A DNA stretch of 64,000 nucleotides from Streptomyces halobius. Its GTDB lineage: Bacteria; Actinomycetota; Actinomycetes; Streptomycetales; Streptomycetaceae. The position numbers were made by a program, and so were the translations under genes. The stretch is taken from assembly GCF_023277745.1 (NCBI RefSeq), contig NZ_CP086322.1:7006001-7070000 (forward strand), in the 5' to 3' direction. The notes under the pieces are model-generated. The model saw only the letters and a program-made list of their open reading frames with translations. It was not told the origin of the DNA and did no database searches. Below are positions 56,624 through 64,000 of the stretch, piece after piece; within the stretch, counting starts at the first letter, position 1; the number at the start of each line of letters is the position of its first letter.

Positions 56624-57670
56624 TCAGTCGCGTACGGGCAGTTCCGCCGCCAGGGCCGCGGCCGCCTGCACCATCGGCAGTGCCAGCAGCGCCCCTGTCC
56701 CCTCACCAGCAGTGACGCCGTGATCGAGGAGAGGGTTGAGTGCGATCCGGTCCAGGGCCTTCGCCTGTGCCGGCTCCCCGCTCGCCTGCCCGGCCAGCCA
56801 CCAGTCCGGCGCCCGGAACGCCACCCGCTGCGCCACCAGCGCACAGGCCGCCGAGACCACCCCGTCCAGGATCACCGGCGTCTGCCGTACCGCGCTCTGC
56901 AGCAGGAAACCGGTCATCGCCGTGAGATCCGCGCCGCCGGTCGTGGCCAGCAGCTCCAGCTGGTCGCCGAGCACCGGCCGGGCCCGCCGCAGCGCGTCCC
57001 GGATCGCCCCGCACTTGCGCATCCACGCCAGATCGTCGATCCGCGCCCCGCCCCGGCCGGTGACCACCGAGGCGTCCGTCCCGCACAGCGCGGCGATCAG
57101 CGTGCTCGCCGCCGTCGTGCCGCCGACGCTCAGATCGCCCAGCACCACCAGATCCGTGCCGGCGTCCGCCTCCTCGTCCGCGAGGGCCATACCGGCCCGG
57201 AACGCCGCCTCCGCCTCCTCGGCGGTCAGCGCGTCCTCGACATCGATCCGCCCCGAACCGCGCCGCACCCGGTACCGGGTGACCTCCTCGGGCAGCTCCG
57301 CCGGATCGCAGTCCACCGCCATGTCCACGACCCGCGGCCGCGCCCCGGCGCCCCGCGCCAGCACCGCGGCCGGGCTCACCCCGTCCAGCACGGCCCGCAC
57401 CAGGTCCTTGGTGCCGCCGGCCGGACGGGCCGAGACACCCAGCTCCGCCACCCCGTGATCACCGGCGAACAGCAGCAGCCGGGGCCGCTCGACCGGCCGC
57501 ACGGGCACCCGCTGCTGCGCGGCGGCCAGCCAGGCGCCCAGCTCGTCGAGCCGGCCGAACGCACCAGGCGGCACGGCCAGCCGTGCCCGCCACTCCTCGG
57601 CGTCACGGCGCACACCGCCATCGGGGCGCTCGATCAGGTGGGCGAAGTCATCGAGGTTCAGGACGCTCAT
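56624..57670 (-). CDS. cobT: Nicotinate-nucleotide-dimethylbenzimidazole phosphoribosyltransferase
   Basis: CobT makes alpha-ribazole phosphate from nicotinate mononucleotide and dimethylbenzimidazole. The 348-residue protein shows RLLLFAGDHGVAELGVSA, LVVLGDLSVGGTTAASTL, LATTGGADLTAMTG, VILDGVVSAACALVA and the catalytic Glu in GVTAGEGTGALLALP. The ATG at 57670 matches the family. It is near cobS and the cobU fusion, so the three encode consecutive lower-ligand steps. The upstream gene is a broken methyltransferase. Confidence 0.95.
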   Translation of the reverse strand: MSVLNLDDFAHLIERPDGGVRRDAEEWRARLAVPPGAFGRLDELGAWLAAAQQRVPVRPVERPRLLLFAGDHGVAELGVSARPAGGTKDLVRAVLDGVSPAAVLARGAGARPRVVDMAVDCDPAELPEEVTRYRVRRGSGRIDVEDALTAEEAEAAFRAGMALADEEADAGTDLVVLGDLSVGGTTAASTLIAALCGTDASVVTGRGGARIDDLAWMRKCGAIRDALRRARPVLGDQLELLATTGGADLTAMTGFLLQSAVRQTPVILDGVVSAACALVAQRVAFRAPDWWLAGQASGEPAQAKALDRIALNPLLDHGVTAGEGTGALLALPMVQAAAALAAELPVRD

Positions 57671-57742
57671 TGGGCGCAGGTTACCGTCAACGCGGCGCTG
57701 ACCACGCGTCATGGTGCCGGCGGCCCCCCACCGGGGGCCGTG

Positions 57743-57798
57743 GGGCCGGTCCGGTGGGGCAGGGCCGGGCCCGCGACCCTGTCCCACCGGACCGGCCC
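57743..57798. terminator. Hairpin between cobT and the methyltransferase pseudogene
   Basis: GGGCCGGTCCGGTGGG and CCCACCGGACCGGCCC form a 16-base-pair stem, with AGGG/CCCT pairing inside it. It lies immediately downstream of the methyltransferase remnant and upstream of cobT. Confidence 0.8.
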
Positions 57799-58395
57799 TA
57801 CCGCGCCGTGAACCGCACCTCGCACACCAGCGGCGGCCACCCGCGCAGCACCGGAAGACGGCCCAACGGGGCTCCCCGCAATGGGAGTTCACGCACCGCG
57901 GCGATGCCCGGATGGGTGCTCGCCAGCCGCGGCAGATCGGCCCGGTCCAGCCCCCAGCGCACCGGAGCGGGCCACCGGCCACCGGCCAGCACGGCCCCGC
58001 GCCCGGCCAGGACGGCCGCCCGCCGCGACACCGCGTCGAAGACCAGCGCACCGCCGGGGAACCGCTCCGCACAGGCCCCCAGCAGTGCTCGCACCGCGAG
58101 CGGCGGCAGCCGCGTCAGCACCCCCTGCGCCGTGACGATCACCCCGCGCCGCGGCTCCCCTACCGCGTCCAGCCAGCCATGATCGGTCACGGCACGGGCG
58201 ACCGTACGCCGCCGCGCCCCGTCCGGCAGCAGCATCCGCCGCACCGCGGCGGTCTCCGCCGGCTGTACCGACAGCCAGGTCAGCCGCCCGTTGTCCAGCC
58301 GCCAGAAACCGGTACCGAGCCCCTCGCCCAGCGCGACCACCGTCGCCTCCGGATGCCGCGCCAGATAGGCGCGGACGGCGGCGTCGAAACGGTGG
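57798..58395 (-). pseudogene. TcmP/leucine carboxyl methyltransferase-like protein, N-terminus lost
   Basis: The frame from about 58395 reads RFDAAVRAYLARHPEATVVALGEGLGTGFWRLDNG. This resembles the SAM-binding part of tetracenomycin-type O-methyltransferases, followed by RTVARAVTDHGWLDAV and a normal-looking C-terminus. The roughly 70 N-terminal residues expected for the family are missing. In their place lies the interspersed palindromic repeat at 58396-58640, which happens to remain open in this frame. The 301-residue frame is therefore a chimera. I call it a pseudogene, though a shortened protein could still be made. Confidence 0.6.
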
Positions 58396-58640
58396 CGCTG
58401 CGCTTGGCTAGGGCCGACGTTTCGGCTTTCCCGCCGTGGGGCCCGCGCCTGCGGCGGGCCTGCGCCCCACGTTGTCGGCTTTCCCGCCGTGAGGGTCTGT
58501 CGCCGTTGCTCCCCCACTGCCTGAACGGCGTGGGAGGTACCCCCACGCGGCGGGCGTTGTTGTCCGGGTGCGGTGACCGGCCTCCGGACTCCGTCCTGCG
58601 ACCTTCCCCCATAGCCCGAACGGCATGGGAGGCAGCCCCG
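58396..58640. repeat. Palindromic interspersed repeat, copy 2
   Basis: This copy shares modules with the element at 880-1310: GGCTTTCCCGCCGTG versions of the TTGGCT/CCCGCCG block, CTGCCTGAACGGCGTG with GGGAGGTACCCCCAC (reverse-complemented in copy 1 near 1085-1130), and the exact 20-mer CCTCCGGACTCCGTCCTGCG. Its left edge coincides with the break in the methyltransferase gene. The rest of the gap to 58852 shows no gene. Confidence 0.7.
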
Positions 58641-58852
58641 TCCTCCCGGCGGTGGGTGGAAGGGACCGGTGGGGGCGGGCGCTTCGTGTTCGGATTCCGT
58701 CACGTCTCAAGAGCACCCGCCGCCGCGTCGGCGGGCAAGCGGACACGGGGCCCGTCGGGCCGCCGTCATCCACGCAGCGCAGCGAGCCACGCGGAGCCGT
58801 CGGTGGCGCGGTGCGGCCGGCGGCACGCACAGTAAGGGGGCCGGCAGCGCCG

Positions 58853-60151
58853 TCAGCCGCGCAGCGCGAGCGCCTGGCCCGCGACGACCAGCACCACCTG
58901 CTCGCACTCGGCGCCGAACGCCGCGTTCAGCCGCCCCAGTTCGTCACGGAACCGGCGCCCCGCCGCGGTCGCCGGAACGACCCCCGACCCCACCTCGTTG
59001 CTGACCGCCACCACCTGCCGGTGCGTCGCCCGGACCGCCGCCACCAGCGCGTCGGTCCGCTCCCGCAGCGCCCGCCGGCCGCCCGCCTCCCAGGTCTCGT
59101 CGTCCCATGCCCCGACCTCGTCCATGGCGTGCGTCAGCCACAGCGCCAGACAGTCGATCAGCAGCGGTGCCGCATCGGCGGGCCGCCCGGTGCCCGGATC
59201 GGCGCGCGGCCCGGCCGCTGTCATGCCCGGCCTGGCGGCCTCCAGCAGGGGCACCAGATCGCAGGTCTCGGCGGTACGCCAGCCGCCGGGCCGCCGCTCG
59301 CGGTGCAGCGCCACCCGCTCCGCCCACTCCGCGTCGCCCTCCCGGGTACCGCTGGTGGCCACGTACAGCACGTCCGGGAAGCTCGCCAGCCGCCGCTCCG
59401 CCTCCGCCGACTTCCCGCTGCGCGCCCCGCCCAGGACGAGCGTGCGGCGCGGCACCTCGGGCGGCGCGGAGGGCGCGGGATACTCGCCGACCACCACCGT
59501 GCCGCCGTCCGGCACCGTACGCGCGCCCGCCGCCGCCAGCCTGCGGTGCAGCTCGGGCCCCGGCGGCACGGTGTGGTCGATGTGCACGGCGACCACATCC
59601 GTCGCCGCGTCCACCGCCCCGCTCGCCCGCAGCCGGGCCAGCGCGTCCGGCCGCCCCAGGACGTCCAGCAGCACCAGGTCGTACGGGCCGCCGCCGCCCA
59701 TCCCCTCGTACCCGCCGCCGTTCCCGTCGCCGAGCCCGGCCGGGGCCGCGCCGGGCGGCAGATACAGCAGCCGCTGTCCGTCCACACCGCCGACCTCGTA
59801 GCCGGTACCGGGGATGTCCACGGCGATCGCCCGCACCCGGTGCCCGCCGAGCAGCGCCAGCTCCCGGCCGTCCGCGACCCGGCCCGGCGTCGGCAGCCCG
59901 GCCGGCACCTCCATGGCCGGTCCGTCGTGCGGATGGGAGAGCAGCACCTGCCGCACGCCCGCCAGCGACTGGCCGGCCCGGGCGGCCGCGAAGGCGGGCC
60001 CCGGCGTGAGGTCGATGAGCAGCGCGCCGTCGATCAGCACCGCGGTCGCCGCCCGCGCCTCCCCGCCGACGGCGGTGGCGCAGGCGGCACATGGGCAGCC
60101 GGGGCGCGGCAGCCCCTGCGGGGCTCCGGTGCCGAGGAGAGTCAGTTCCAC
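58853..60151 (-). CDS. cobU: Fusion of MBL-fold domain and adenosylcobinamide kinase/guanylyltransferase
   Basis: The C-terminal half (about 235-432) is CobU: P-loop TLVLGGARSGKSAEAERRL, YVATSGTREGDAEW, the acceptor His in ERVALHRERRPGGW, LLIDCLALWLTH and VSNEVGSGVVP. It phosphorylates adenosylcobinamide and transfers GMP. The N-terminal half (1-230) is a metallo-beta-lactamase fold (LLGTGAPQGLPRPGCPCAAC) whose metal motif is HPHDGP instead of HxHxDH, so its catalysis is uncertain. The start is GTG 60151. It belongs with cobS and cobT in late cobalamin assembly. Confidence 0.92.
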   Translation of the reverse strand: MELTLLGTGAPQGLPRPGCPCAACATAVGGEARAATAVLIDGALLIDLTPGPAFAAARAGQSLAGVRQVLLSHPHDGPAMEVPAGLPTPGRVADGRELALLGGHRVRAIAVDIPGTGYEVGGVDGQRLLYLPPGAAPAGLGDGNGGGYEGMGGGGPYDLVLLDVLGRPDALARLRASGAVDAATDVVAVHIDHTVPPGPELHRRLAAAGARTVPDGGTVVVGEYPAPSAPPEVPRRTLVLGGARSGKSAEAERRLASFPDVLYVATSGTREGDAEWAERVALHRERRPGGWRTAETCDLVPLLEAARPGMTAAGPRADPGTGRPADAAPLLIDCLALWLTHAMDEVGAWDDETWEAGGRRALRERTDALVAAVRATHRQVVAVSNEVGSGVVPATAAGRRFRDELGRLNAAFGAECEQVVLVVAGQALALRG

Positions 60152-60351
60152 CCGCCGATTTTCTCCCGTCCGGGGCCGATCAGCGCGCGGGGGGATGGCC
60201 CGACACGGCCGTTAGATGCGACGGGCCGATCTAAGCTGCTGATCAGCACGGAAAGCACAGCACCGCGGGCAGGGGGCGTACCGCAGTTCGGCGCCTCACC
60301 ACGGCCCGTGGTGGCACACAGACGTACTCGGTGGGATTCCAGGAGGCGGAC

Positions 60352-60573
60352 ATGGCGTGGACGTGGCGGTTCGAGAAGGCGGACGGTACGGAGGCGGTGC
60401 CCGCCGTGGAACCGGAGGAGTTCACCACGCAGGGGGACGCGGAGTCCTGGATCGGTGAGAACTGGAAAGAGCTGCTCGAAGGCGGCGTCGACCAGGTCAC
60501 GCTCTTCGAGGACGGCACGGAGGTCTACCCGATGAGCCTGCACGCGGCGAACCCGGAGACGGACGCGGGCTGA
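60352..60573 (+). CDS. Small conserved acidic protein, 73 residues
   Basis: The protein reads MAWTWRFEKADGTEAVPAVE and includes FTTQGDAESWIGENWKELLE and VTLFEDGTEVYPMSL. It is a compact acidic protein with several Trp that I recall as a conserved small Streptomyces gene near cobU. An ideal AGGAGG lies five bases before the ATG at 60352. No domain name or function is known to me. Confidence 0.85.
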   Translation: MAWTWRFEKADGTEAVPAVEPEEFTTQGDAESWIGENWKELLEGGVDQVTLFEDGTEVYPMSLHAANPETDAG

Positions 60574-60610
60574 GCGCCGGCGGGGGCGGGGCCGAGCGCC
60601 CCTCGGAGCC

Positions 60611-60957
60611 TCAGCCCCGCACCCCGCACAGATGCAGCAGCGCCGCCACCCCGCGATACGGATCCGTCCGCCCCGCCCGCTCCTCGGCGGCCAGCAGCCG
60701 CGTCAGCTCCTCGTCGGACTCCGGCGCGTCCGCGTCGCCGGCGAGATCGGTGAAGACCCGCACGCCGTACCAGGTGTGCAGCGGTGCGCCGATCCCGGCC
60801 AGTGTGGCGGTCAGCGCGTCCAGCCGGTCGGCCCGTACCCGCAGCCCGAGGCGGTTGGTGTACTCCGGTTCCTGCCGGACGGTGTTCCTGAGACCACCGA
60901 GCCTGCGGAGCCAGGCTGCGGCCCCGCCTTGGAAGCCGGACCCGGACGGAGTCCGGC
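60611..60957 (-). pseudogene. SAM methyltransferase remnant with the core deleted
   Basis: The frame joins an N-terminal phrase AAWLRRLGGLRNTVRQE, typical of the start of a Streptomyces methyltransferase, directly to a C-terminal part LGLRVRADRLDALTATLAG ... GVAALLHLCG. The SAM-binding motifs that should lie between are missing, and no start codon with a ribosome-binding site is visible. I infer an internal deletion. It follows DUF3043 in the same direction. Confidence 0.55.
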
Positions 60958-61554
60958 TCAGGGCCGCTCCCCGCGCTTGACCTGCGGCTTCGGCAGCCGC
61001 AGCCGGCGCATCTGGAGCGTGCGCATGACCGCGTACGCCTTGACGCCCTTGGTGTTCTCGTCGGGGAAGCGCTCCCGCACCTGCTTGCCCAGGCGGGTCC
61101 AGATGACGATCGAGTCGAGCACGATCGCCACGATGATCACGAGCCACATCAGCAGCGCGATGGTCTGGATCTGCGGCACCCGGACCATGGTGAGCACCAG
61201 GATCAGCACGGCCATCGGCAGGAAGAACTCCGCCACGCTCCAGCGCGAGTCGACGAAGTCCCGCGCGAACCGGCGCACCGGACCCTTGTCGCGCACCGGC
61301 AGATAACGCTCATCGCCGCTGGCCAGGGCCTCCCGCTGGCGGGCCATATCGGCGCGGCGGGCCTCCCGGGCCGCCTTCGTCGCGTCCTTGCGGTTGGTCG
61401 GCGTACTCGCTCGGGACCGGCGCTGCGACTGGGCTTCGCTGCGCTTGGGCGTCGGGCGGCCCTTGGGGGCCTGCGGGTCGCGGGGCTGCTGGGGCTGGTC
61501 CGCGGTCGCCTTGGCGGGCGCGGCCTGCTCATCCTTAGAACGGCTTCGGAACAC
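60958..61554 (-). CDS. DUF3043 membrane protein
   Basis: The 198-residue protein has a long basic N-terminus (FRSRSKDEQ ... KGRPTPKRSEAQSQRRSRAST), the DUF3043 block ERYLPVRDKGPVRRFARDFVDSRWS, and two transmembrane helices (about 115-132 and 136-155). The GTG at 61554 gives the VFRSRSK N-terminus that matches the family; TTG 61563 is the alternative. It is conserved in actinobacteria, with unknown function. A short hairpin near 60940-60960 may terminate it. Confidence 0.9.
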   Translation of the reverse strand: MFRSRSKDEQAAPAKATADQPQQPRDPQAPKGRPTPKRSEAQSQRRSRASTPTNRKDATKAAREARRADMARQREALASGDERYLPVRDKGPVRRFARDFVDSRWSVAEFFLPMAVLILVLTMVRVPQIQTIALLMWLVIIVAIVLDSIVIWTRLGKQVRERFPDENTKGVKAYAVMRTLQMRRLRLPKPQVKRGERP

Positions 61555-61961
61555 AACCCCCAATGTACGTGGTCGCCCGGTGTGGGCCGGAGTCCGACGG
61601 GGAACGATCCGGCAACGGCGGCGGCGTACGGGCCCGCCGCTCCGGAGCCGGACCAGGAAAAATACGGTCGTACGGAGGCGGATCCCCGTGCTCCGCCGGG
61701 ACGGAACGGACGTTCGTAGCGGGACGGATCGGACGTCGTATCAGGACAGAGCGGACGGCGGAGCGGACACCGTGCCGGGGTCCCCGGGCGCGCCATACTC
61801 CCTGCAGGGGAGAAGACGGAGCCGCCGATCGTCCTGCAGGAGGAGCGCATCCGGGGCTGAACAGTGCGGTAATGGAGCCAAGGCCCGTACTGTGGGGTCT
61901 GTAGGTATGTGCTGGAGCCTAAGCCCGATGTAACTCGGTCAGAAGGGGGCGCGCGAGGCCC
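61555..61961. other. Divergent upstream region of DUF3043 and pspA
   Basis: This 407-base stretch has no convincing gene. CCTGCAGG-type palindromes occur near 61801-61842, and an A/T-richer patch precedes pspA (around 61870-61940), where its promoter should lie. Frames inside are antisense or Arg-rich artefacts. Confidence 0.5.
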
Positions 61962-62765
61962 ATGAGCGGCGATGGTGTCATGAAGCGGATGGGGATGATC
62001 TTCCGCGCGAAGGCCAACAAGGCCCTGGACCGGGCCGAGGATCCGCGCGAGACCCTCGATTACTCGTACCAGAAGCAGCTGGAACTGCTGCAGAAGGTGC
62101 GCCGGGGCGTCGCTGACGTGGCGACCTCCCGCAAGCGCCTGGAGCTGCAGCTGAACCAGCTCCAAGGCCAGTCCTCCAAGCTGGAGGACCAGGGCCGCAA
62201 GGCGCTCGCGCTCGGCCGCGAGGACCTCGCCCGCGAGGCGCTCTCCCGCCGCGCCGCGCTGCAGCAGCAGGTCACCGACCTGGAGACGCAGCATCAGACG
62301 CTGCAGGGCGAGGAGGAGAAGCTCACCCTCGCCGCCCAGCGCCTCCAGGCCAAGGTCGACGCGTTCCGCACCAAGAAGGAGACGATCAAGGCCACGTACA
62401 CCGCGGCCCAGGCCCAGACCCGTATCGGCGAGGCGTTCTCCGGCATCTCCGAGGAGATGGGCGATGTCGGCACGGCCATCCAGCGGGCGGAGGACCGGAC
62501 CGCGCAGCTGCAGGCCAGGGCGGGTGCCATCGACGAGCTGATGGCGTCCGGCGCGCTGGACGACCCGTCCGGCATGGCCAAGGACGACATCGCCGCCGAG
62601 CTGGACCGGCTGTCCGGCGGCACCGATGTCGAGCTGGAGCTGCAGCGGATGAAGGCCGAGCTGGCGGGCGGCCCGTCCGCCGGGCAGCAGGCCATCGAAG
62701 GCGGCCAGGCCGACCAGGCCCAGCCGTCCCAGCAGCAGGACCAGCCGCGTTTCGACAAGCAGTGA
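61962..62765 (+). CDS. pspA: PspA/IM30 family membrane-stress protein
   Basis: The 267-residue protein is a near-continuous coiled coil of the PspA/IM30 family. The N-terminal amphipathic helix is MKRMGMIFRAKANKALDRAEDP, then LDYSYQKQLELLQKVRRGVADV and the long hairpin, ending in a Gln-rich tail (QADQAQPSQQQDQ). ESCRT-III-like PspA oligomers protect damaged membranes. ATG 61962 has GAGG five bases upstream; ATG 61980 starts at the conserved helix. It is followed by pspAA. Confidence 0.94.
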   Translation: MSGDGVMKRMGMIFRAKANKALDRAEDPRETLDYSYQKQLELLQKVRRGVADVATSRKRLELQLNQLQGQSSKLEDQGRKALALGREDLAREALSRRAALQQQVTDLETQHQTLQGEEEKLTLAAQRLQAKVDAFRTKKETIKATYTAAQAQTRIGEAFSGISEEMGDVGTAIQRAEDRTAQLQARAGAIDELMASGALDDPSGMAKDDIAAELDRLSGGTDVELELQRMKAELAGGPSAGQQAIEGGQADQAQPSQQQDQPRFDKQ

Positions 62766-62821
62766 GGGTCGTGGGCGGCTAGCCTCGCAGTGATCGTCGG
62801 ACCGGACCAAGGGAGATCGTC

Positions 62822-63100
62822 GTGATCGTACGGATCATGGGCGAGGGCCAGGTGAAGCTGGACGACAGCCATTTCATAGAGCTCAACAAGCTGGACGACG
62901 AGCTGCTCGAAGAGATGGACAGCGGTGACACGGGCGGCTTCCGGCGCACCCTCGGTGCGCTGCTGGAAGCGGTGCGCCGACTGGGTACCCCGCTGCCCGA
63001 CGAATCCCTGGAACCGTCCGAACTGATCCTCCCGCCTCCGGACGCGACCCTCGAAGAGGTCCGGGAGATGCTCAGCGACGACGGCCTCATCCCGGGCTGA
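62822..63100 (+). CDS. pspAA: PspA-associated protein PspAA
   Basis: The 92-residue acidic protein begins VIVRIMGEGQVKLDDSHFIEL and contains LNKLDDELLEEMDSGD, typical of the PspAA domain found next to pspA in actinobacteria. It is thought to partner PspA. The GTG at 62822 has GGGAGA six bases upstream, and the gene lies 56 bases after pspA in the same operon. Confidence 0.9.
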   Translation: MIVRIMGEGQVKLDDSHFIELNKLDDELLEEMDSGDTGGFRRTLGALLEAVRRLGTPLPDESLEPSELILPPPDATLEEVREMLSDDGLIPG

Positions 63101-63229
63101 CACCTGCTCCGAAGCGGTCCGGGCAGGCGCGCACCGCGCACGGTACGCACCGTCCCGGCATCGCTCCTCCAGCGCACAACGGTCGGCGCCCCGGTCCCCT
63201 GTCGGGCCGGGGCGCTACCGTTTGCTCTT

Positions 63230-64000
63230 GTGACCTCTCTCGATCCCGGAACGGACGCGCCCGGAGCGGCTGTGCCCACACAGGCGGTGCCCCGCGCCGA
63301 CCGCTTCCGGTGGCACCGGAAGCATCCGCTCGCGTTCGACGCCGCCCTGGCCGCGGCCGTCTTTGTGGCGATCCTGTGCGGCTCCGTGGCCGAACCGCAT
63401 GGTCCGCACGGCCCGCGCTTCGGCGACCGCCCGCTGCTGGCCACGACCGTGGTGCTGGCCGCCCTCGCCTGCACCGCCCTGATTCTGCGCAGACGGCTGC
63501 CCCGTACGGTCCTCGCGGCCACGGGCTCGCTGACCATCGTCGAACTCGTCGTGGAGTCCAGCGACCCCCGCGCCCCCGTCGCCGCGGCCTCCGTGATCGC
63601 GCTGTTCACCGTGGCCTCCCGCACCGACCGGCCCACCACCTGGCGGGTCGGCGCGCTCACCGTCGTCGTGCTGACCGCCGCCGCGATGCTCTTCGGGGAA
63701 CACCCCTGGTACGCCCAGGAGAATTTGGCGATCTTCGCCTGGACGGGCATGGCCGCGGCGGCGGGCGACGCGGTCCGCAGCCGCCGCGCCTATGTGGACG
63801 CCATACGGGAGCGCGCCGAACGCGCCGAGCGCACCCGCGAGGAGGAAGCCCGGCGCCGGGTCGCCGAGGAGCGCCTGCGGATCGCCCGCGAGCTGCACGA
63901 TGTCGTCGCCCACCACATCGCCCTGGTCAACGTCCAGGCCGGGGTCGCCTCACACGTCCTGGACAACCGCCCCGACCAGGCCAAAGAGGCGCTGGCGCAC
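63230..64000 (+). CDS. Sensor histidine kinase, 3' end outside window
   Basis: At least 257 residues are visible. A short cytosolic N-terminus and four or five transmembrane helices (about 35-160) are followed by a coiled coil (YVDAIRERAERAERTREEEA) and the HisKA_3 phospho-acceptor box RIARELHDVVAHHIALV with the His in ELHDVVAHH. It is of the NarL/LuxR-partner type and probably heads a two-component pair with a regulator beyond the window. The start at GTG 63230 has no ribosome-binding site and may be leaderless. Location after pspA/pspAA suggests envelope-stress sensing. Confidence 0.92.
   Translation, partial: MTSLDPGTDAPGAAVPTQAVPRADRFRWHRKHPLAFDAALAAAVFVAILCGSVAEPHGPHGPRFGDRPLLATTVVLAALACTALILRRRLPRTVLAATGSLTIVELVVESSDPRAPVAAASVIALFTVASRTDRPTTWRVGALTVVVLTAAAMLFGEHPWYAQENLAIFAWTGMAAAAGDAVRSRRAYVDAIRERAERAERTREEEARRRVAEERLRIARELHDVVAHHIALVNVQAGVASHVLDNRPDQAKEALAH

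Noticed and set aside
60930..60965. A third copy of the palindromic repeat
   Set aside because: Only a short GGACGGAGTCCGG string is shared. It is better explained as a hairpin downstream of the DUF3043 gene.

Overview
The window is high-GC actinobacterial DNA and almost certainly comes from a Streptomyces chromosome. The evidence is strong G/C bias at third codon positions, frequent GTG and some TTG starts, and a core gene order (glnA, RDD protein, DUF4191, lipA, lipB ... aceE, sucB, lpd, pepA, cobS ... pspA) that I recall from Streptomyces genomes. There are no rRNA genes, no tRNA genes that I can recognise, and no CRISPR array.

Layout. (1) 1-9200: ordinary chromosome, with a hypothetical protein, a 90-residue protein, a PadR regulator next to 2,4-dienoyl-CoA reductase (fadH), an Fe(II)/2-oxoglutarate oxygenase followed by a carnitine-type acyltransferase, and an Fpg/Nei glycosylase. 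(2) About 9347-30063: an accessory island lodged exactly at the 3' end of glnA. Four copies of the glnA C-terminal codons and stop lie at 9347, 15651, 16859 and 30063. GGTGCAC arm motifs sit at fixed distances from them: 66-67 bp on the left-type arms and 105 bp on the right-type arms. I read this as a tandem accretion of integrative elements that use the glnA 3' end as attachment site. Segment A (9.35-15.65 kb) has lost its integrase. It carries small membrane proteins, a type VII secretion-like gene pair, an IS481 transposase broken by a truncated group II intron, an aminotransferase stub and a Nudix gene. Segment B (15.65-16.86 kb) holds one alpha/beta hydrolase. Segment C (16.86-30.06 kb) has an intact tyrosine integrase, an XRE regulator, an excisionase-like protein and a DUF3631 replication-type ATPase. 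Its cargo is a four-gene module (unknown protein, phosphotransferase-like protein, methyltransferase, HAD protein) facing a TPR regulator plus Nudix pair, a broken RES toxin, a DUF4041/GIY-YIG coiled-coil protein and a second integrase relic. No transfer (FtsK/TraB-like) gene is present. (3) 30063-64000: conserved chromosome.

How the core genes fit together. glnA is preceded by a good match to a GlnR box. lipB and lipA make the lipoyl cofactor used by the two-lipoyl-domain E2 (sucB). E2 works with lpd (E3) and aceE (E1), and a GntR regulator sits upstream of aceE with a near-perfect palindrome between them. cobS, cobT and an MBL-CobU fusion cover the last steps of cobalamin assembly and surround a coupled pair of membrane proteins, a lysyl-phosphatidylglycerol synthase-like enzyme and a rhomboid-like protein. 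The window ends in a membrane-stress cluster: pspA, pspAA and a sensor kinase cut by the window edge.

Several genes are decayed: two methyltransferases (one overrun by a palindromic interspersed repeat that also occurs near position 1000), a TnpB stub with its 3' RNA end, and the island relics.
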